Of a stretch of DNA of 64,000 bases, positions 59,981-64,000 are shown in pieces. The notes beneath the pieces are model-generated. The model worked only from the letters and a program-made list of their open reading frames with translations, did not search any database and had not been told where the DNA came from. The position numbers and the translations under genes are program-made. The first letter of the stretch is position 1; each line of letters opens with the position of its first letter. The DNA is from JAPLHP01 sp963720375 (GTDB lineage Bacteria > Chloroflexota > Dehalococcoidia > UBA2247 > RBG-13-53-26): the NCBI GenBank assembly GCA_963720375.1, contig CAVRFM010000010.1:62001-126000 (forward strand), read 5' to 3'.

Positions 59981-60433
59981 ATGAAATCATGTGAAGGACG
60001 GCTCGGCCGGGTTTTCGTAATACGACTTGAGGATGGCGATATACTGCCACACTGCATTGAACGCTTTGCAGAAGAGAACGGCGTATCAGTGGGGCATGTT
60101 ATCTTGGTAGGTGGCATCGGTGAAGGCGAAGTGGTGGTGGGGCCGCGGCGTTCTGACGAAAGGCCTCCTGAGCCAATGCTGCTGCCTATCGACGGCGCGC
60201 ACGAAGTGGCTGGCGTCGGGGTGCTTGCCCCGGGTGAAGATGGCAAGCCGAATCTTCATATCCACGCAGCCCTGGGTCGATCAGGGAAAACCACCACCGG
60301 ATGCCTGCGGCCGGGCGTCACTACCTGGCTGGTGGGTGAGGTCATCCTCTACGAAATCCTCGGTGCCAAGATAGCACGTGTCAAAGATGCAGAGAGCGGC
60401 TTCTCCCTTCTACAGCCGGGCACCACACGCTGA
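59981..60433 (+). CDS. PPC/DUF296-domain protein
   Basis: A 150-residue protein of the PPC (DUF296) family, known from plant AT-hook proteins but a common stand-alone trimer in prokaryotes. Recognised by the N-terminal RVFVIRLEDGDIL, VILVGGIGEGEVVVGP and the metal-binding-type HIHAALGR block near residue 90. No AT-hook. GAGGAGACTAACC precedes the ATG. It is followed 36 bases later by the aldolase gene and is probably co-transcribed. Confidence 0.82.
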   Translation: MKSCEGRLGRVFVIRLEDGDILPHCIERFAEENGVSVGHVILVGGIGEGEVVVGPRRSDERPPEPMLLPIDGAHEVAGVGVLAPGEDGKPNLHIHAALGRSGKTTTGCLRPGVTTWLVGEVILYEILGAKIARVKDAESGFSLLQPGTTR

Positions 60434-60469
60434 AACCAATAGCTAGAGAATCGTTTAGACAGGATAGCT

Positions 60470-61126
60470 ATGTGGGAATCTGAAAGGAAAGAGGTACTCG
60501 AGGCCGCTCAGCAAATGGCCGAAAAGGGGCTCACGGTGGGCTCTTCAGGAAACGTGAGTCTCCGTATCAAAGAGAGCAGGGGGCGGGAGCTGGTGGCCAT
60601 TACTCCCAGCGGGCGCTACTACGATTCTATGAAGGCCGATGACATTGTAATAGTCGACTTTGAGGGTCGGCGTGTAGAGGGAGAACTTGCTCCATCTATC
60701 GAGACGATGCTCCATATCGGGATTTACAAGGCACGGAAAAAAGTAAATGCCGTCATACACACCCACCCGGTTTTCGGCAGTGTCATGGCAGTTACCGGCA
60801 TGGAGATCCCTCCTATTCTCGATGACCAGGTCACTCAGATCGGCGGTGAAATAAAAGTGGCTCAATACGCCCCATCCGGTAGTCCCGAGATGGTCAAGAA
60901 TGTGATCGCAGCGCTGGGGCCAAGGAATGCAGTTCTGATGGCAAATCACGGAGCGCTAAGTGTAGGAAGAAACATGCGGGAGGCCTTCACTATCTGTGAG
61001 TTGCTGGAAAAGACAGCTAGAATATATATATCTGCCCTTGGCTTGGGGAAAGTCAACCTGCTTCCTGCTGATATGGCAGAGGTAGAAAAGGCCTTTTTTA
61101 CTGCCGTCTACGGCGAGAGCCAATAA
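60470..61126 (+). CDS. Class II aldolase family protein (fuculose-phosphate-aldolase-like)
   Basis: A 218-residue zinc-dependent class II aldolase/adducin-type enzyme. The family signatures are SSGNVSLRI near 24, ITPSGRYYDSM (phosphate loop) near 43, IETMLHIGIYKARK near 75, the zinc histidines in VIHTHPVFGSV near 95, and ANHGALSVGR near 160. It would cleave or form a sugar phosphate by retro-aldol chemistry. AGGATAG precedes the ATG. Likely in an operon with the PPC-domain gene. Confidence 0.88.
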   Translation: MWESERKEVLEAAQQMAEKGLTVGSSGNVSLRIKESRGRELVAITPSGRYYDSMKADDIVIVDFEGRRVEGELAPSIETMLHIGIYKARKKVNAVIHTHPVFGSVMAVTGMEIPPILDDQVTQIGGEIKVAQYAPSGSPEMVKNVIAALGPRNAVLMANHGALSVGRNMREAFTICELLEKTARIYISALGLGKVNLLPADMAEVEKAFFTAVYGESQ

Positions 61127-61390
61127 TCTCGACTCCACTACCGGTTGAAAGCATCAAAGCCAGACCGCACTGGGGAAAGATTTTGATCGCTGCAGGGTAG
61201 GGAACTCAAGGTTATGATGGCTACCGAGATCTGAGGTTTTCTCTAGGGAATGCCTTTGTGTGAACGCATTCTGAATGAATGTACATGCATGCTATCAGCC
61301 TGTCTGCCAGATCCTGACAGTCCCCCTCATACTGGCAACCATGGCAGCCATTGTGTGCATGACTGCATGCACTAGCCCAGCGTTCAACGA

Positions 61391-61768
61391 TTAGGTCGTC
61401 ATACCTCTTCGGGTACCATTTGGAACCCTTCCTCTGCGTCCTGGGCTCTTCTCTGGTCGACTGGATAGGGATCGCTCACCTCCAAGCCCCGATAAAATGG
61501 CTTCATCCGAATTATGCATTATCTCTTGCCACTCTTGCCTATTCAGCCACTCCTGATAACCGTCCTTATCTGGGTTCGCCAGACAATCCGACAGGTAATT
61601 TAGAAACTGCTTCCGGGCTCCACAGTGTTTGCATACACCATTGCTAACCGCGGCGGTCGCTCTTTCGATCATCCAATAGTGCTTGCATTCCAGCTGTAAT
61701 GGCGATCTCGCCTTAGGAACTGCTTCGTAAACAACAGTTGTTTCATAAGTAAGAGTTGATGATTTCAT
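61391..61768 (-). CDS. Small zinc-finger-like hypothetical protein
   Basis: A 125-residue protein with a treble-clef-like pattern: C-x-H-Y-W near residue 28 and GVCKHCGARKQFLNYL near 43-58, then acidic sequence and a basic tail (PGRRGRVPNGTRRG). I have seen this C-x-H-x-W ... G-x-C-x-x-C-G arrangement as a frequent small protein in Chloroflexota, with no assigned function. GAGGAGC precedes the ATG at 61768. Confidence 0.65.
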   Translation of the reverse strand: MKSSTLTYETTVVYEAVPKARSPLQLECKHYWMIERATAAVSNGVCKHCGARKQFLNYLSDCLANPDKDGYQEWLNRQEWQEIMHNSDEAILSGLGGERSLSSRPEKSPGRRGRVPNGTRRGMTT

Positions 61769-62236
61769 GCTCCTCTACACTCCCAATCCATGCCGTACTT
61801 GAACAGCACAATTCCCTGCTGCAGCCAAGAGCATTCCGGGCGCATTGCAGAGGTGAGTACAGGCTTCATCCCATGTTCTAGGGGGGGGTAAGAACATGAG
61901 CTCCAACACTCACCTCTGCCTCGAGCGCGACTTCCTTAGCAATGACCATCAAAAAGAAAATCGGCCCAGCGGACCAACAACCACAGAGATAATCTCTTCG
62001 CTCTATGCGCCCGTTAAGCTCAATTGTGGCTGATGACCCAGTGCGAACACCTGGAAATCTTTATGCTTATATTTAAAAGAACTATTAGCTAATGGCTAAC
62101 TGTTTATAGAATTACACCATTTTAGGGATGTTTGTCTATCCGTAAAACTACGCAATTGGACAAAAGGACCTCCGTAGTTCCGGTAAACGGGCAAGGAATT
62201 CTGATGGATTGGTATCCGGGGCTCTGTTACAGAGGG
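61769..62236. other. Gene-free stretch
   Basis: About 470 bases with no convincing gene. It has an AT-rich core at 62050-62130 and a G8 tract near 61881. A short plus-strand frame (62132-62320) overlaps the regulator gene antisense and is not supported. Confidence 0.6.
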
Positions 62237-62893
62237 CTAGTTCTCCATCGGCACGATCCCACGCCGCAGGGCATAGCGGATCAGGTCGGCCTGGGTACGC
62301 AGGCTCAATTTGCGCATTAAGTTGGCGCGATGGGTCTCGGCAGTGCGCCGGCTGATCGATAGTCTGGCAGCAATTTCAGCGCTGGTATGACCCTCAGCCG
62401 CCAATTGCAGCACCTCGCGTTCCCTGGTGGTCAGCATCTCATAGGGATCCATCGCCGCAGCCTCAGCTCTCTGCGTATAAGCCTCAATGGCATGCTCGGA
62501 CAGCGGTGAGCTGAGGTAGCGACGCCCTACAGCCGCTTCCCGTACAGCGCTAACCAGTTCATCCGAGGTCGCTGACTTGAGAACATAAGCCTTCGCCCCA
62601 GCCCGCAGTGCCTCAAGCACATAAGCCTCATTGGTGTGCATGGACAGGATAACAATGCCGGTCCGCGGTGAACGCTGGCTGGCCTGCCTGGTAACCTCCA
62701 GACCGTTCATCCCGGGCATCATCAGGTCAAGCACCAGCACATCCGGCTGCAGCCGCTCCAGCACTTCGAGCGCCTCCAAACCATCGCCAGCCTCGCCAAC
62801 AATCCGAAACTCCGGCTCAGCCTCCAGTAGAACTCGCAGACCATGCCGGACCACCTGGTGGTCATCGGCCAGTACTATTGTGGTCACACTCAT
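62237..62893 (-). CDS. NarL/LuxR-type response regulator (second system)
   Basis: A 218-residue response regulator. The receiver (residues 5-120) has ADD at 9-11, the phosphoacceptor Asp56 in LVLDLMMPG and Lys near 107. The LuxR HTH (150-212) has TTREREVLQLAAEGHTSAEI and ISRRTAETHRANLMRKL. It starts 17 bases after the kinase stop, with GAGGTCAG before the ATG. A paralogue of the regulator at 26084, but with a different kinase. Confidence 0.9.
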   Translation of the reverse strand: MSVTTIVLADDHQVVRHGLRVLLEAEPEFRIVGEAGDGLEALEVLERLQPDVLVLDLMMPGMNGLEVTRQASQRSPRTGIVILSMHTNEAYVLEALRAGAKAYVLKSATSDELVSAVREAAVGRRYLSSPLSEHAIEAYTQRAEAAAMDPYEMLTTREREVLQLAAEGHTSAEIAARLSISRRTAETHRANLMRKLSLRTQADLIRYALRRGIVPMEN

Positions 62894-62910
62894 CTGACCT
62901 CAGCATCCTC

Positions 62911-63777
62911 CTATCCCGGACCTACCGGGAACCTGGCTATCAAACGCGTGCCAGCACCTGGAGTCGATTTTATTTTGAACTCACCACCCAGCAAGCCTGC
63001 CCTCTCTTGCATCCCATTGAGCCCGCTAGAGGTGCCACTGGCCAATGCCACTTCAGAATCGAATCCTGCACCACGGTCTTCGATCTGCACGATCAGGACG
63101 TCCTGATTTACCACCAACCGCACTGTTGCCTCACTCACACCGGCGTGACGGGCAATATTGGTTAGCCCCTCCTGAATAATTCGATACACGGCTGTTTCGA
63201 TTTCTGAGGTAAAACGTCCTTCCAATCCCTTATGCTTAAAGATCACGCGCACGCCCGTCTGGGCCGTGTAGCGTTCAAAGTGCCACAACAGCGCCGGTAT
63301 AAGGCCCAGATCATCCAGCATCGCCGGCCGCAGGTCGAGCGAGAGATTCTGTACCAGAGCCATGAGTTTGTTGATCATGGCCTGAGCTTCACCCAGGTAA
63401 GATCCCAAATTTCTGGCAGGCATGCGGGCAGATGTCTCCAGCAAGAGTTTCAGACCAGTCAGCGCCTGACCGATCTCATCGTGAAGCTCACGGGCGATCT
63501 GGCGACGCTCTACCTCCTGCACTTCAACCAGGCGGCGGGAAAGAGCACGCAGTGCATCCTCAGCCTGCTTGCGCTCGGTGATATCCCGCGTTACCCCCAG
63601 AAATCCAACCGGCCGCTGTTCCGAATCACGCAGGAAGGTCACTCTGTCTTCAGTCCATACAGTAGAGCCATCCTTGCATCTTACCTCTAACTGCAGCACC
63701 CATGACCGGAAGAGGTCACTTTTTCCGCCTTTTTTCGATAGCCAGTTGTCTCCCAAAGGCCTTTCTGGCAACTTCAT
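62911..63777 (-). CDS. PAS sensor histidine kinase, C-terminal part
   Basis: The frame contains a PAS/PAC end (VEVRCKDGSTVWTEDRVTF, then GVTRDITERKQAEDAL), the HisKA_3 helix with the phosphoacceptor His in RQIARELHDEIGQALTGL, and the HATPase domain (EGLTNIARHAG, EDRGAGFD, SGLNGMQERAG). It is the partner of the following regulator. The N-terminal PAS domains are in another frame (63716-64000); one base gained or lost in the A tract near 63720-63730 joins them. The ATG at 63777 is therefore not the true start. Confidence 0.85.
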   Translation of the reverse strand: MKLPERPLGDNWLSKKGGKSDLFRSWVLQLEVRCKDGSTVWTEDRVTFLRDSEQRPVGFLGVTRDITERKQAEDALRALSRRLVEVQEVERRQIARELHDEIGQALTGLKLLLETSARMPARNLGSYLGEAQAMINKLMALVQNLSLDLRPAMLDDLGLIPALLWHFERYTAQTGVRVIFKHKGLEGRFTSEIETAVYRIIQEGLTNIARHAGVSEATVRLVVNQDVLIVQIEDRGAGFDSEVALASGTSSGLNGMQERAGLLGGEFKIKSTPGAGTRLIARFPVGPG

Positions 63778-64000
63778 ACGAGGCAGGAGTCAATATTTCT
63801 CCAAAAGTCTGGGCCAGGCATTCTTCGATCTCAAAGCCTCGTAGACGCTTGGCCGAGGGACTGAGATAAGTATGACGCAGATTCATATCTGTGACCCAGA
63901 TGACATCTGTTACGTTCTCAGCCAGCAGGCGGTAGCGCCTTTCACTTTCCCGCAGAGCTTCTTCCATGCGGTGGCGCTCCGTAACATCGCGGGTAACCCC
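63716..64000 (-). CDS. PAS sensor histidine kinase, N-terminal part (runs off the window)
   Basis: This frame is open from the window edge (GVTRDVTERHRMEEAL, the end of an earlier PAS/PAC unit) and contains a PAS domain (LLAENVTDVIWVTDMNL, then LSPSAKRLRGFE). It ends at a TGA after EKRRKK in AAAAAGTGA. In the next frame the same bases read GGKSDLF and continue into the kinase body at 62911-63777. The start of the gene lies beyond 64000. Confidence 0.75.
   Translation of the reverse strand, partial: GVTRDVTERHRMEEALRESERRYRLLAENVTDVIWVTDMNLRHTYLSPSAKRLRGFEIEECLAQTFGEILTPASYEVARKAFGRQLAIEKRRKK

Overview
The window looks like chromosomal DNA of an anaerobic bacterium. The best guess is an uncultured Dehalococcoidia-like Chloroflexota. 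That guess rests on gene content seen directly: a tungsten-type aldehyde ferredoxin oxidoreductase, a GlcD/HdrD-type flavin/Fe-S oxidoreductase, a ferredoxin-thioredoxin-reductase/rubredoxin fusion, PAS kinases with NarL-type regulators, B12-dependent radical SAM and many small zinc-ribbon proteins. No rRNA or intact tRNA is present, so the lineage is an inference.

Layout. (1) 1-3.1 kb: SbcD/SbcC-like repair nuclease pair, minus strand, with the ATPase split by a frame change. (2) 3.3-9.5 kb: two paralogous tandem-domain genes of unknown function, a GNAT enzyme, a GAF-GGDEF diguanylate cyclase, a MarR regulator, and a cyclic-di-GMP-I riboswitch plus intrinsic terminator ahead of a HEAT-repeat gene. 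(3) 10.2-12.4 kb: HigBA-like toxin-antitoxin set and an ArsR regulator. (4) 12.4-28.2 kb: FAD/Fe-S oxidoreductase with a Met-rich tail, AlkD-like repair protein, RNase-J-like hydrolase, secreted C39 peptidase with seven tandem Fn3-like units, zinc alcohol dehydrogenase, ferredoxin protein, acyl-CoA dehydrogenase and a two-component system. (5) 28.5-34.4 kb: acetone carboxylase operon (acxA-acxB-acxC order) and an SDR. (6) 34.6-37.4 kb: DUF433/DUF5615 pair, about 1.5 kb of decayed DNA and an orphan BglII-like endonuclease. (7) 37.5-49.0 kb: a run of unrelated, mostly minus-strand genes separated by about twelve copies of one 50-85 bp repeat that is not seen elsewhere in the window, followed by a 3' fragment of tRNA-Gly at 49.2 kb. 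(8) 49.3-64 kb: Rieske protein, glutaredoxin, an FTR-rubredoxin fusion with an in-frame UGA at a catalytic cysteine, 3-oxoacid CoA-transferase, AOR, SDR, radical SAM, aldolase and a second two-component system.

How it fits together: acetone carboxylase would make acetoacetate, and the CoA-transferase at 52.0-53.5 kb could activate it to acetoacetyl-CoA. The diguanylate cyclase and the riboswitch suggest local c-di-GMP control. The glutaredoxin and FTR genes form an overlapping thiol-redox pair.

The two most interesting objects are the integron-like repeat/gene-cassette array (37.5-49 kb; repeats with attC-like features but no integrase in view) and the candidate selenocysteine FTR (51.07-51.58 kb).

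Caution: at least nine otherwise good genes carry single-base indels. Either the assembly has indel errors or many genes are decaying; frameshift-based claims should be read with that in mind.
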